Shown: positions 5,251 through 5,268 of the stretch, piece after piece
Layout: every line of letters begins with the position of its first letter
Position numbering within the stretch: position 1 is the first letter of the stretch
Assembly (NCBI GenBank): GCA_025351145.1
Contig: JANXWM010000687.1
Span: 1 to 5,268, forward strand
Length of the DNA stretch: 5,268 nt
Direction of reading: 5' to 3'
Source of the DNA: Chitinophagaceae bacterium
GTDB taxonomy: Bacteria > Bacteroidota > Bacteroidia > Chitinophagales > Chitinophagaceae
Translations under genes and position numbers: made by a program
Notes under the pieces: generated by a model
Told to the model about the DNA's origin: nothing
The model's input: only the letters and a program-made list of their open reading frames with translations
Database searches by the model: none

Positions 5251-5268
5251 TTTTTGAGGATCGACTAA
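5251..5268. repeat. Right terminal inverted repeat of the insertion sequence
   Basis: TTTTTGAGGATCGACTAA is the reverse complement of the left end with one mismatch. It ends at the very last base of the window, so neither the outer boundary nor a target duplication can be confirmed from this side. Confidence 0.85.

Larger units (their letters stand above)
3814..5268 (-). mobile_element. Complete IS5-type insertion sequence, 1455 bp
   Basis: The element is bounded by 18-bp inverted repeats at 3814-3831 and 5251-5268 that match at 17 positions, and it carries one intact transposase gene filling most of its length. Size, single frame and transposase type fit the IS5 family; assignment to a subgroup is not possible by eye. 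The left flank reads GTATAA just outside the repeat. The right flank lies outside the window, so the target duplication cannot be read. The intact gene and nearly perfect ends suggest a recent, possibly active copy. Confidence 0.88.

Noticed and set aside
3814..5268. TTAG at the left end and CTAA at the right end as a 4-bp target duplication of the YTAR type
   Set aside because: The two are reverse complements, not direct repeats, so they belong to the inverted repeats; a real duplication would need sequence beyond 5268.

Overview
The window looks like a chromosomal piece of a Bacteroidota genome, most likely of the Chitinophagaceae type. It is AT-rich, its genes lack clear Shine-Dalgarno sequences, and it carries a LytS-like kinase with a LytTR regulator plus a membrane-anchored TPR protein of a kind common in that phylum. 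This placement is inferred from family recognition, not from a marker gene.

Layout. (1) 1-534, plus strand: 3' part of a gene for a protein with one membrane helix and TPR-like repeats; its start lies outside the window. (2) 736-1374, plus: endonuclease III (nth), a base-excision repair enzyme with intact catalytic Lys and Asp and a four-Cys iron-sulfur motif with slightly unusual spacing. (3) 1622-3471, plus: a two-gene signalling operon. A four-helix membrane histidine kinase overlaps a LytTR response regulator by 4 nt in a TTGA arrangement, so the regulator appears to start with TTG. The kinase has what looks like a duplicated segment in its ATP-lid region. (4) 3472-3722: gene-free DNA packed with inverted repeats. 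(5) 3723-3813, minus: the last 29 codons of an unidentified gene, apparently cut by (6) a complete IS5-type insertion sequence at 3814-5268, with 18-bp terminal inverted repeats and an intact 442-aa DDE transposase on the minus strand. The window ends exactly on the outer base of the right inverted repeat.

The most notable non-coding signal is a family of four short palindromic repeats (about 40 nt, ends TTGC...GCAA, one conserved arm CTTGCGTCGCACTCTTGTAC). They lie in every gene boundary of the plus-strand part: 604-643, 1418-1459, 3519-3558 and 3633-3671, in alternating orientation. They behave like REP-type elements.

The genes do not form one pathway. Only the kinase and regulator are functionally linked: the kinase should phosphorylate the regulator, which should bind DNA through its LytTR domain. 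I see no defence system, CRISPR array, RNA gene or clear new multi-gene system. The points most worth following are the palindrome family, the kinase lid duplication and the gene interrupted by the insertion sequence.
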